Positions 24,148-32,592 of a DNA stretch of 64,000 bases are shown one piece after another; position 1 is the first letter of the stretch, and each line of letters opens with the position of its first letter. The notes below the pieces were generated by a model that saw nothing but the letters and a program-made list of their open reading frames with translations, did no database searches and was not told where the DNA came from. The DNA is from Aerococcaceae bacterium DSM 111022 (GTDB lineage Bacteria > Bacillota > Bacilli > Lactobacillales > Aerococcaceae), in assembly GCA_015863195.1 (NCBI GenBank), contig JACBXO010000001.1:186001-250000 (forward strand), read 5' to 3'. The translations under genes were made by a program, and so were the position numbers.

Positions 24148-25152
24148 ATGGAAATTAAACGTCAATCTGTCTTACAAAAATTAATTAATACTTTTCAATT
24201 AAATCAACAACAAATCGGCTTTGGTAGCTATGCGGCGGAGCTGTCGTTTTATGTGATTTGGTCAATTGTGCCTCTAGCTTTAGCGTTAGCTAACGTGGTG
24301 GCAGTTTTACCAATCAACCAAGAAGATTTTGTGTTAGTGATGCAACGTGTTTTACCTGATGAGGTGGAACCAGCGATTATGCCTTTAATACAGTCTTATT
24401 TAGATCAAACGAGTACGGGAGTTTTCTCATTCAGTTTGATTATTTCACTTTGGCCAGCATCAAATATTTATAACACTTTGCAGCGGGTTTTAAATACTAT
24501 TTACAAAGTGGATAAACCAACCAATGCGGTTATAGGACGTGTTTTTGCTTATGTTTCAACGATTGTGACTGTTATTGGTGGGATTGCGCTTAGTTTTGTC
24601 TTTGTATTCGGTGAAACGGTGCTGAACTTTTTAAGAAATACATTTAATATTAATTTATGGTTACTTGACTATATTGTTGAACAAAGTGCCATTATCGGGT
24701 TAGTGACGGTTTTTACAGCATTAATCTTTGTTTATTATTTTATCCCGGATATTAATTTAAGGTTTAGATATGCCATTCCTGGCGCGTTATTTTCGACATT
24801 AGGTTTTATTTTAGTGTCGCAGTTATTTACGATTTATGTGTCAATGACCAATCGTGGTACTGGAAATGGGACAATGGGGGTCTTTGTGATCTTCGTGATT
24901 TGGCTGTATTTTAATTCAATGATTTTAGCATTAGGTGCTTATCTCAATATCTTCGTGCATGATTATGTTGAAAAGAGTCCCTATATTCCTTACAAAGGGC
25001 TCATTCAGGATACACCAACTGCCATTTCTAGTGACAATTATCAAACGAATTTAGCAAAAAAAGCCCATTTTATGGATGAAATTTACAAAAAGTCCGATAC
25101 AGAGGACATTATGAGAACAGTTACGAACAGAGAAAGAGGGAGAAATAGTTAA
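24148..25152 (+). CDS. YihY/virulence factor BrkB family membrane protein
   Basis: 334 residues with six hydrophobic helices, the usual build of the YihY/BrkB family. Typical stretches are SYAAELSFYVIWSIVPLALAL near 28-46 and IWPASNIY-like LWPASNIYNTLQRVLN near 103. Function in bacteria is not settled; earlier annotation as ribonuclease BN was wrong. AGAGGAG precedes the ATG. The stop lies two bases before rodA, so the two are co-transcribed and may both serve the envelope. Confidence 0.85.
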   Translation: MEIKRQSVLQKLINTFQLNQQQIGFGSYAAELSFYVIWSIVPLALALANVVAVLPINQEDFVLVMQRVLPDEVEPAIMPLIQSYLDQTSTGVFSFSLIISLWPASNIYNTLQRVLNTIYKVDKPTNAVIGRVFAYVSTIVTVIGGIALSFVFVFGETVLNFLRNTFNINLWLLDYIVEQSAIIGLVTVFTALIFVYYFIPDINLRFRYAIPGALFSTLGFILVSQLFTIYVSMTNRGTGNGTMGVFVIFVIWLYFNSMILALGAYLNIFVHDYVEKSPYIPYKGLIQDTPTAISSDNYQTNLAKKAHFMDEIYKKSDTEDIMRTVTNRERGRNS

Positions 25153-25154
25153 CA

Positions 25155-26345
25155 ATGAACATTTCAAGACGAAATATTACACAAAATGAAGGGCGTATTG
25201 ATTACGGTTTGATTTTAACCGTCATTTTGTTAGCCATTATCGGGATTATCTCGGTATTTTCGACAACTTATTTAATTGAAGGAAATGGTATTACACCGAC
25301 TTTATTCCATGCTTTATGGTATGCGATTGGAACGATTGTAGTGATTGCGGTAATGCAATTGAATAGTGAACAATATTGGAAATTATCTGGTTATCTATAT
25401 GCCTTTGGTTTACTACTACTCGTTCTCGTATTATTCTTCTATGACCGTCAGTTAGCGGCGGAAGTTAGTGCGAGATCATGGTTTAGAATCGGTCCGGTAT
25501 CGTTCCAACCGTCAGAGATTTTTAAACCGGCTTATATTGTGTTTTTATCTAGAATTATTACACAACATAATAATGAAACACCGCAAAAAACAATTAAATC
25601 AGACTGGGTATTACTTGGTAAGATTGCGATTGTTGCGTTACCACCGGTTGTTTTAATTCAATTACAAAACGACTTGGGAACAAACTTAGTTGTCTTAGCC
25701 ATTACAGCAGGTATGATTTTAGTGTCAGGGATTAGTTGGAAAATTTTAATCCCAACAATTCTTGGTGTCGTACTTATTGCCGGTGGTGTGATTGGGGTCG
25801 TTTTATTTTTCCCAGAATTCTTAATTGATAATGGGATTGTTGCTTCTTACCAAATTGACCGTATTCATGACTGGTTGGATCCTTTTGGCAATGCCCAAGG
25901 GTCAAGTTATCAATTAGCCCAATCCATTAAAGCGATTGGTTCAGGTGGCTTGTTCGGTAAAGGATTAGGGGCTTCGGACGTGGTTGTTCCGGTTCGTGAA
26001 TCTGACTTTATTTTCACAACGATTGCGGAAAACTTCGGTTTTGTTGGTGGAGCTATTTTATTACTGATTTACTTTGTGTTAATTTATCAAATGGTTCAAG
26101 TTTGTTTTGAAACAAAAAATGAATTTTATGCGTATATCGCAACCGGCGTTATTTCAATGATTTTATTCCACGTTTTAGAAAATGTGGGGATGACGATGGG
26201 ACTGCTTCCTATTACGGGTGTACCGCTACCTTTTATTTCTCAAGGTGGGTCGGCGCTTTTAAGTAATATGATTGGGGTAGGTCTAATTCTTTCTATGAGA
26301 TACCATCATCGTAGTTACATGTTTAGTAATGTGGATGACTTTTAA
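25155..26345 (+). CDS. rodA: Rod-shape SEDS peptidoglycan polymerase RodA
   Basis: 396 residues, ten membrane segments of the FtsW/RodA/SpoVE (SEDS) family. Motifs: SWFRIGPVSFQPSE near 112-125 and the C-terminal PLPFISQGGSALLSNMIGVG near 360. SEDS proteins polymerise glycan strands from lipid II together with a class B PBP. The Q-PSE and ISQGG forms and the lack of a division-cluster context favour RodA over FtsW. It follows the BrkB-family gene after two bases, with AGAGGGAG upstream. Confidence 0.85.
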   Translation: MNISRRNITQNEGRIDYGLILTVILLAIIGIISVFSTTYLIEGNGITPTLFHALWYAIGTIVVIAVMQLNSEQYWKLSGYLYAFGLLLLVLVLFFYDRQLAAEVSARSWFRIGPVSFQPSEIFKPAYIVFLSRIITQHNNETPQKTIKSDWVLLGKIAIVALPPVVLIQLQNDLGTNLVVLAITAGMILVSGISWKILIPTILGVVLIAGGVIGVVLFFPEFLIDNGIVASYQIDRIHDWLDPFGNAQGSSYQLAQSIKAIGSGGLFGKGLGASDVVVPVRESDFIFTTIAENFGFVGGAILLLIYFVLIYQMVQVCFETKNEFYAYIATGVISMILFHVLENVGMTMGLLPITGVPLPFISQGGSALLSNMIGVGLILSMRYHHRSYMFSNVDDF

Positions 26346-26402
26346 TCTAAAATTTAAGACTGAACAATTTTTAAGTAGTTTTATCCCTATTTTCAAAAAA
26401 AA

Positions 26403-26436
26403 TAAACCTCATCCAAGTGGCGGATGAGGTTTTTTG
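26403..26436. terminator. Bidirectional terminator between convergent genes
   Basis: AAACCTCATCC (26404 on) and GGATGAGGTTT pair around seven bases, with T residues after it. Confidence 0.85.
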
Positions 26437-26440
26437 TGTA

Positions 26441-27163
26441 CTATGCTTTGCTGGCGCGTTTGATGAGGTCGTTGAATAGGTTGAGGCTGTCTTGGTTTGA
26501 GTCGAAGGTAATTTCGGGGTGCCATTGGACGGCGACGATATTGTGTTCTTCGGATTCGAAGCCTTCGATGAGTTTGTCTTTGCTGTATGCGGTGACGGTT
26601 AAGTTTTTGCCTAGGTCGCGGATTGCTTGGTGGTGGAAAGAGTTAATGAGTGTGTTCTTTCCGAATGCTTTGTAGAGTCTTGAGTTTTCTTTGGTTTCGA
26701 TTGAATGGGTTGATATGGTTGGTAAACTTTTTTGGACGTGTTGGACGGTGACGTCTGGGTTTTCGGATAGATCTTGGTAGAGTGTTCCGCCGAAATGGAC
26801 GTTTAAGAGTTGCATGCCGCGGCATACGCCTAAAATTGGTTTATTGTGTTTGATAGCTGCTTCGATTAGGGCGATTTCTGCGCTGTCGCGTTGGGGGGAT
26901 ACTTCCCCAATGACCGCTCGTGGTTCTTCGCCGTATAAGTGTGGGGATATGTCTTGTCCTCCGGTTAAAAGCAGTCCGTCAACCATTTTGATATATGCTT
27001 CTGCTTGGTTTGTCTCCGTTAAAGGCAGAAGGACAGGGATGCCACCTGCGCGTTCAACGGCTAATGTGTAATGTCTGGGGGAGTAGTTGATTAAGAAATT
27101 ATCAACGTCTGCTGGACGGCTTAAGGCCATCGCGTTCCCGGTAACTCCAATAATTGGTTTCAT
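26441..27163 (-). CDS. Gamma-glutamyl-gamma-aminobutyrate hydrolase family protein
   Basis: 240 residues, class I glutamine amidotransferase-like fold of the PuuD type (peptidase C26). Nucleophile cysteine in LGVCRGMQLLNV near 109-120, histidine and glutamate in VQWHPE near 218-223, and the oxyanion stretch LLTGGQDISP near 67. PuuD-like enzymes hydrolyse gamma-glutamyl amides such as gamma-glutamyl-GABA; other puu genes are absent, so the substrate is open. GAGGTGA precedes the ATG. Monocistronic. Confidence 0.85.
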   Translation of the reverse strand: MKPIIGVTGNAMALSRPADVDNFLINYSPRHYTLAVERAGGIPVLLPLTETNQAEAYIKMVDGLLLTGGQDISPHLYGEEPRAVIGEVSPQRDSAEIALIEAAIKHNKPILGVCRGMQLLNVHFGGTLYQDLSENPDVTVQHVQKSLPTISTHSIETKENSRLYKAFGKNTLINSFHHQAIRDLGKNLTVTAYSKDKLIEGFESEEHNIVAVQWHPEITFDSNQDSLNLFNDLIKRASKA

Positions 27164-27293
27164 CTGCTCACCTCTTTCGATTTCGTCATAATTGTCATTA
27201 TAATAGAATGAGAAATGAATTCAAGTGGCAGGTTTTATCTAGGAACGGGCAGCATTTTACGCTACAATAGGAGAGACAGATAGGAGTTAAGTT

Positions 27294-28331
27294 ATGAATT
27301 ACCAACAAGCATTACAATCCCTCAAAAACTATGACCTCAAGCCGGTTTATACGATTGTCGGTAGCGAGGCTTATTTAAGGGATGAATTTACCCAAACATT
27401 AATTGATAAAGTTGTTCAAATGGATGTCGGAGAATTGGATATTACCCGCATTGATATGAAAGAGCAGACGATTATGGATGTCCTCGATGAAGCGAATATG
27501 TATTCCTTTTTCTCGAGTTACCGCATCGTTATTGTTGATCAGATGGATTTTATTACCGGAAGTGCCACCCAAAAATTAACCGACAAGGAACAAAAAGCTT
27601 TACTTAGTTATATCGACGCACCAAATCCCGATACCGTCCTGATTTTTAACTGCCTCGCCGATTCCGTCGACAAGCGCCGTAAAGTCACAAAGGCCTTAAT
27701 GAAGGACAGCGAATATATCGACATTACTGTTATGGACGACCGCGACGTAGCCAATTATTTGCAGCAATATTTACAACACGCACCTTTCAAACTGTCCAAA
27801 GAGGCCGTCCAAGAGCTACTCATGCGCACACACTACCAACTCACGTCGATTATGACCGAATTAAACAAATTCGAAACCTATGCCGCCGGCGGCAAAAGTA
27901 TAACATTGGATGTCGTTAAACAACTCGTTCCTCGGACAATCGAGTCGGATGTCTTCGAACTAACCAACGCTGTCGTGAATCTGCAAATTGCTCGCGCAAC
28001 ACAGATCTATCAAGATTTATTGTTAAATAATAATGAACCAATCGCGTTGCACGCGTTACTATTGTCGCAATTTCGCTTATTTATCCAAGTGCGCATTCTT
28101 TCTGGGCGTGGTTTTTTAGAAGGGGACATTGCTAAAGAGTTGAACGTCCATCCTTACCGCGTTAAACTGGCGATGCAAAATGGCCGGAAATTACCTTATG
28201 AAGCTTTACTTGAATTGTATCAAGAAATGGCTCGCATCGATTTTAATATGAAACAAGGTATTGGGGTAAAAGAGACTTATTTCTATTTGATTTTGACAAA
28301 GCTGAATGATAGTTTTTTGAAGTATAGATAA
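27294..28331 (+). CDS. holA: DNA polymerase III subunit delta
   Basis: 345 residues, normal for HolA. The start MNYQQALQSLKNYDLKPVY and stretches VGSEAYLRDEFTQTL, SSYRIVIVDQ and FNCLADSVDKRRKVTKAL (KR-K instead of a Walker motif) fit the AAA+-like clamp-loader subunit. It opens the sliding clamp together with delta-prime and tau/gamma. The neighbour rpsT, as here with one gene between, is a frequent Firmicutes arrangement. TAGGAG lies upstream of the ATG. Confidence 0.92.
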   Translation: MNYQQALQSLKNYDLKPVYTIVGSEAYLRDEFTQTLIDKVVQMDVGELDITRIDMKEQTIMDVLDEANMYSFFSSYRIVIVDQMDFITGSATQKLTDKEQKALLSYIDAPNPDTVLIFNCLADSVDKRRKVTKALMKDSEYIDITVMDDRDVANYLQQYLQHAPFKLSKEAVQELLMRTHYQLTSIMTELNKFETYAAGGKSITLDVVKQLVPRTIESDVFELTNAVVNLQIARATQIYQDLLLNNNEPIALHALLLSQFRLFIQVRILSGRGFLEGDIAKELNVHPYRVKLAMQNGRKLPYEALLELYQEMARIDFNMKQGIGVKETYFYLILTKLNDSFLKYR

Positions 28332-28335
28332 TTAA

Positions 28336-28384
28336 AATCGCTAGTGTGAGAGTCAAATGTGGCTCTCGATGCTAGCGGTTTTTG
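28336..28384. terminator. Bidirectional terminator between convergent genes
   Basis: CGCTAGTG-GAGAG pairs with CTCTC-GATGCTAGCG, flanked by A on the left and T on the right. Confidence 0.8.
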
Positions 28385-28392
28385 TGTGTTTA

Positions 28393-29070
28393 TTAATCTA
28401 AATTGTCGATGGCATATTGAGCTTCTTGGGGTGTGAATTGTTCGCCGTATTCTGAGACGAGCTGGTCATAGACACCTGATTTTGACATATTCATTGATTC
28501 ATAATAAGACTTTGCTTTTTCTAAAGCAACCTCATTCCAATCGAAATCTAGGTTGTCAATCGCATATTGTGCAGCATCCTCTGGGAATCCTTCACCATAT
28601 TCTGAAGTAAGTTGATCATAAACGCCCATTTTTGACATCGCCATCATTGACACATAACTCTCCGCTTTTGCGAGTGCATTTTTATATTCTTGCGGAACAT
28701 CTTGACTGTTTGTTGTTTGGGTTGAGTTGGTATCTGCTGATTGTTCTGAGGTTTCGGTTGTGTCTGGCTGAGTGATAATTCCTTCAATCATTATTAATGC
28801 TTCTGATTTAAGTGACTGAATCCATTGTTCTTTTTCTTGAATCGATTCATCTATTTGTTCGATATTTTCAATGCCATCATCAATCAGTGCGATGATACTA
28901 GAGATTTTGGTGTACTTATCGAGGTCGTTTGTTTCTGATTCAGTTTCTAAATCATTGAGTTGCTCGATCATTTGAGTATAAGTGGTTTCGGCTTCAGACT
29001 GTGCATTTACTTCTAAGGAATAGGGTGACAGTAATAGTAAACTAGACAACAACATCAGTGATTTTTTCAT
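28393..29070 (-). CDS. Secreted protein with two Ltp-type (superinfection-exclusion) helix repeats
   Basis: 225 residues from ATG 29070, with AAAGGAG eight bases upstream. A signal peptide spans 1-24 (ending SLEVNAQ) and has no lipobox cysteine. A coiled-coil, acidic linker follows (about 25-125) with a TTNSQ-rich stretch. Two tandem copies of the Ltp domain close the protein: ALAKAESYVSMMAMSKMGVY..AAQYAIDNLD and EKAKSYYESMNMSKSGVY..EAQYAIDNLD, each about 43 residues. In streptococcal phage TP-J34 the Ltp lipoprotein blocks injection of phage DNA using this repeat. Here it is chromosomal and secreted or cell-wall retained; exclusion activity is inference. Confidence 0.8.
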   Translation of the reverse strand: MKKSLMLLSSLLLLSPYSLEVNAQSEAETTYTQMIEQLNDLETESETNDLDKYTKISSIIALIDDGIENIEQIDESIQEKEQWIQSLKSEALIMIEGIITQPDTTETSEQSADTNSTQTTNSQDVPQEYKNALAKAESYVSMMAMSKMGVYDQLTSEYGEGFPEDAAQYAIDNLDFDWNEVALEKAKSYYESMNMSKSGVYDQLVSEYGEQFTPQEAQYAIDNLD

Positions 29071-29197
29071 ATGAATGCTCCTTTGTATGCCTAATAACAT
29101 TTAGCGTCTACCTATATTTAATCATATTTATCTCTAGATTTCATTATAAATATGATTTATATAAATATTATTAATTAAAAATTAGCGTAAAAAAATA

Positions 29198-29229
29198 AGG
29201 TAACTGCGTCAATGACACGGTTACCTTTT
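29198..29229 (-). terminator. Terminator of rpsT
   Basis: AAGGTAAC and GTTACCTT surround a short loop, with an A-run on the plus side that gives T residues on the minus transcript. Confidence 0.8.
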
Positions 29230-29247
29230 AACATATTCAATGTTTAA

Positions 29248-29502
29248 TTATGCGTTTAATGATTTAGTCATCGCAACTTTGATGTTACGCGCTTTGTTTT
29301 TGTGAACTAAACCTTTACCAGCTGCACGGTCAACTAATTTAGTAGCGTGGTTGTATAAAGCTTGTTTATCACCTTCGCCTGACTCGATTGCTTGGTTAAA
29401 TTGTTTAACTGCTGTACGCATTGCTGATAATTTAGCTGTGTTAACTTCTTCTTTAGCAACGTTTTGACGTACACGTTTTGTAGCTTGTGCTGAGTTTGCC
29501 AT
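29248..29502 (-). CDS. rpsT: 30S ribosomal protein S20
   Basis: 84 residues, basic and helical (MANSAQATKRVRQNVAKEE, then NHATKLVDRAAGKGLVHKNKA), the normal length and sequence pattern of S20, which binds 16S rRNA at the foot of the small subunit. The AAGGAGTG site before ATG is clear. Terminator follows. The region upstream (toward 29700) has no other gene on this strand, so rpsT is monocistronic. Confidence 0.95.
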   Translation of the reverse strand: MANSAQATKRVRQNVAKEEVNTAKLSAMRTAVKQFNQAIESGEGDKQALYNHATKLVDRAAGKGLVHKNKARNIKVAMTKSLNA

Positions 29503-29673
29503 ATTTTTTCACTCCTTAGTCTTAAAATAGAATTAAGTTATAACTTAATCAACAGATGATATTATACACGATTTCAGAAATTGAAACAACAATTAATTAC
29601 TATAAATTAAATCAGTAGTGATATTGTGCGTTTTTCTGATCATTGTTTGTGGGTGGGTGTAACTTATTTAGTC

Positions 29674-30091
29674 TAATAATCTGTGGATGCAAAAAAATGC
29701 ATCCATTATTAAACTCGCCCCCAACATAGTGGACACAGAGCTTTATAAAGAACTTATTATGAGAATTAGTTTGTCAACTCGGAGAAATGATAGAAAGCTA
29801 ACTAGGATTATCAAAATAACATTGGCAGTCTGGAGAAGTAATAAAAATAAACACATAATTATCATTACTCCGAGATCAGCGTTTGGTAATCAGAATCTCA
29901 AAACAAACTATGGACTTTGATAGAGTCGCCCGAGCGACTCTTCCTTCTGGAAAATAATGGAAGTCAATTTCTTCAGAAATTGACCACATCAAACAAAAGA
30001 AGCTTTTAGTCAGGGGCCTAAAAGCCTCTTTATTACAAGGAGGGAGGAGTTGCTGGCGCAACTCTTTCTTTTAAAGCCCCCAGTTTGTAGT
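29674..30091. repeat. Modular hairpin element, copy A, with left flank
   Basis: The core spans 29903-30091, with end sequences CAAACTATGG and CCCCAGTTTG as imperfect terminal inverted repeats. Inside are four hairpins in order: GAGTCGC/GCGACTC (29923-29940), GTCAATTTC/GAAATTGAC (29963-29984), AAGCTTTTAG/CTAAAAGCCT (about 30000-30026), and GAGTTGC/GCAACTC (30047-30064). The flank 29674-29902 starts with a GGATGCA palindrome and matches the left flank of copies B and C in several blocks (ACTCGCC, ATAGTGGA, TTTATAAAGAACT, CATTACTCCGAGATCA). No coding frame is convincing. Confidence 0.75.
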
Positions 30092-30149
30092 GGGATGAAT
30101 TTTCCCTTTAATGGGACAAGTTTCAAATTTAAAATTAGGATTTAGTTGT

Positions 30150-30305
30150 GCTCATGCATCGACGTGTTGCATCGCCAATAGGATTTGCATGCTGATGCAT
30201 TGAATCGTTGCATCGTCGATAGGATTTACACGCTGATGCATCAAATTGTTGCATCAGCAATTGGATTTCTCTGTTCATGCACCAAAGTGATGCATAAACT
30301 GATGA
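30150..30305. repeat. Tandem array, period 41 bp, 3.8 units
   Basis: Units start at 30150, 30191, 30232 and 30273, exactly 41 bases apart. Each holds a short palindrome, clearest in unit 3 as TGATGCA...TGCATCA (span 23), followed by AGGATTT or TGGATTT. The last unit runs into one copy of GATACAAGTTGTATC (30308-30322), the palindrome of the array at 38738. One diverged unit of this array also follows copy B at 36304-36333. It lies in the divergent region between rpsT and sufC. Confidence 0.8.
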
Positions 30306-30564
30306 CGATACAAGTTGTATCATGGATCCCAACTAAAACTAGCACACAATACAACTGGTATTATCAATTGAAAGAACTAGTTTCCCAGCTATCAATGATA
30401 TTGGCTGAGCAGATATTTACTCTCAAATAAGAACTGCCATACTTTAAACAAAAAAGCAAAAATATATCAAATTCGTGTAAAATGATTAAACTTTGTGAAA
30501 CGGGTAGCGTCGAAGTCGGATTTATGTTAGATTATTAATATTATATGAGAGAAGAGGAATTTGA

Positions 30565-31335
30565 ATGTCTACATTAGAAATTAGAGATTTACATGTGCGA
30601 ATTGAGGAACGTGAGATTTTAAAGGGTGTTAATTTGACGATTAATACGAACGAAATTCATGCAATAATGGGACCAAATGGGACTGGAAAATCGACGTTAG
30701 CGGCGGCGATTATGGGAAATCCAGTTTATGAGGTGACTCAAGGGGAAATCTTGTTAGACGGGGAAAATGTCCTTGAGATGGAAGTAGACGAACGGGCGCG
30801 TGCGGGGTTGTTCTTAGCGGTGCAATACCCAAGTGAAATCCAAGGCATTACCAATGCGACATTCATGCGAGCGGCGATGAACTCGAGACGTACCGATGAT
30901 AATAAAGTGGGCGTCCGTGAATTTATTACGAAATTAGATGAGAAAATGGCATTGCTGGATATGGACCCAGACATGGCAGAGCGCTATTTAAATGAAGGAT
31001 TCTCTGGAGGGGAGAAAAAACGCAATGAAATTTTGCAACTATTAATGATTGAACCGACATTCGCGATTTTAGACGAAATTGACTCGGGATTGGATATTGA
31101 CGCGCTTCAAGTGGTGTCAAAAGGTATCAATGCGATGCGCGGAGAGAATTTTGGGGCACTTATTGTAACGCACTATCAACGTCTACTAAATTATATTACA
31201 CCCGACCATGTCCACATCATGATGGAAGGGCGCGTAGTGAAATCGGCTGGGCCGGAATTAGCACTCCAATTGGAAGCAGAAGGCTACAAAAATATTGCGG
31301 AAGAATTGGGCCTGACATTCAACGAGGAAGCGTAG
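30565..31335 (+). CDS. sufC: Fe-S cluster assembly ATPase SufC
   Basis: 256 residues. Walker A GPNGTGKST (36-44), ABC signature LNEGFSGGEKKRNEI near 144-158 in the SufC-specific form, Walker B FAILDEIDSGLDID near 168-181. SufC forms the cytoplasmic SufBCD scaffold complex and drives cluster assembly by ATP hydrolysis. First gene of sufCDSUB, the standard Firmicutes operon and the main iron-sulfur assembly system there. AGAGGAG precedes the ATG. The long upstream gap (30323-30564) holds the promoter but no recognised regulator site. Confidence 0.95.
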   Translation: MSTLEIRDLHVRIEEREILKGVNLTINTNEIHAIMGPNGTGKSTLAAAIMGNPVYEVTQGEILLDGENVLEMEVDERARAGLFLAVQYPSEIQGITNATFMRAAMNSRRTDDNKVGVREFITKLDEKMALLDMDPDMAERYLNEGFSGGEKKRNEILQLLMIEPTFAILDEIDSGLDIDALQVVSKGINAMRGENFGALIVTHYQRLLNYITPDHVHIMMEGRVVKSAGPELALQLEAEGYKNIAEELGLTFNEEA

Positions 31336-31344
31336 GTGAAATTT

Positions 31345-32592
31345 ATGCAAAAAACACATTTTAATACGCTTATCAAAGAGGCGCAGGCAAAAATCAACGA
31401 CCTTGATCTGCCTTATATCGAGCGCACTAAATATGACGACTGGCCATTAATTGACCAGGACGCGCATTACCAAACCAGCGAATTTATCGAAGAGACGCTC
31501 CAAATCGACCATTTATCTGCTCAAATCGAAACAAATAGCGCCGGCCAAATGATCGTCCGGATGAGCGAAACATTGAAAAATCAAGGCGTAATTATCACGA
31601 CTCTGGAACAGGCCTCAGAATCTTTTGGGAAAGTATACGGTCAATATTTTGGTTCAGTTGTTCCGACTGACGCGGATAAATTGTTGGCATACAATTTTGG
31701 TCAACTAACACATGGACTATTTATCTATATTCCACGAGGCGTCATCGTTGAAAAACCAATTGAATTAAAGGTGAATTTAACGAGTAATCAAGCATTGAAC
31801 CAACGTCAACTGATTGTTGCTGAACCGGAATCCAGTTTAAATTTCATTGAACGCTTCACCAGTTTAGAGGAAACCAAACAAAGCTTCACGCATGTCAGTG
31901 AAGTCGTGGTTCTTGATAATGCCCGCATTAACTATAATGGTTTAGACGGTTTCTCAAGTGGGACAACCGGTTATGTTAAACGCTACGCCGATGTTAAAAA
32001 TGATGGCCGAATCGATTGGTCAGTTGGTATGTTTAATGATGGTGATGTGATTTTAGACTTAGATACTTACTTAAATGGCCGTGGTTCTGAGTCAGATGTG
32101 GCGGTAGTAGGAGTATCTTCTGGCGCGCAACAACAAATCGTTGACTCCAAAGTAGTCAACCGCAGGCATCATTCTGTGGGAAATATCTTACAACATGGTG
32201 TCATTTTAGACGAAGCGCGTTTGACATTTAATGGGATTGGTTTAATTGAAAATGGCGCCAAAAATGCGGACGCCCAACAGGAAAGTCGTGTCTTAATGTT
32301 ATCCGATCAAGCACGGGGTGACGCCAATCCGATTTTATTAATTGAAGAGTTTGAAGTGACCGCAGGACACGCAGCTTCAAGTGGGCAAGTGGACGAAGAC
32401 CAAATGTATTATTTAATGAGTCGCGGACTCGCCCGTGAAGTGGCAGAATACTTAGTTGTTCGTGGCTTTTTAGGCCCAGTTCTAACTAAAATGCCAGCCA
32501 AAGAAATCCGCAAACAATGTTTAACCTTAATGGACTCAAAATTAGCGCGTAATTATGATGTCTTAACAGAAATTGGCGAAGCCAATGAATAA
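31345..32592 (+). CDS. sufD: Fe-S cluster assembly protein SufD
   Basis: 415 residues from ATG 31345 (MQKTHFNTLIKEAQ), preferred because AGGTGA stands six bases upstream; a GTG at 31336 would add three residues. The C-terminal two thirds form the right-handed beta helix of the SufB/SufD family (GFSSGTTGYVKRYADV, then HAASSGQVDEDQMYYLMSRG near 350-369). SufD partners SufB and SufC in the scaffold. The gene starts right behind sufC and its stop overlaps sufS. Confidence 0.93.
   Translation: MQKTHFNTLIKEAQAKINDLDLPYIERTKYDDWPLIDQDAHYQTSEFIEETLQIDHLSAQIETNSAGQMIVRMSETLKNQGVIITTLEQASESFGKVYGQYFGSVVPTDADKLLAYNFGQLTHGLFIYIPRGVIVEKPIELKVNLTSNQALNQRQLIVAEPESSLNFIERFTSLEETKQSFTHVSEVVVLDNARINYNGLDGFSSGTTGYVKRYADVKNDGRIDWSVGMFNDGDVILDLDTYLNGRGSESDVAVVGVSSGAQQQIVDSKVVNRRHHSVGNILQHGVILDEARLTFNGIGLIENGAKNADAQQESRVLMLSDQARGDANPILLIEEFEVTAGHAASSGQVDEDQMYYLMSRGLAREVAEYLVVRGFLGPVLTKMPAKEIRKQCLTLMDSKLARNYDVLTEIGEANE

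Noticed and set aside
29687-29920. Plus-strand ORF within the left flank of element copy A
   Set aside because: Copies B and C of the same flank do not keep the frame, and no ribosome site is present.
30150-30305. Promoter operator cluster for sufC
   Set aside because: The array ends about 260 bases before sufC, and arrays of the same build stand near unrelated genes, so it is treated as part of the repeat family.
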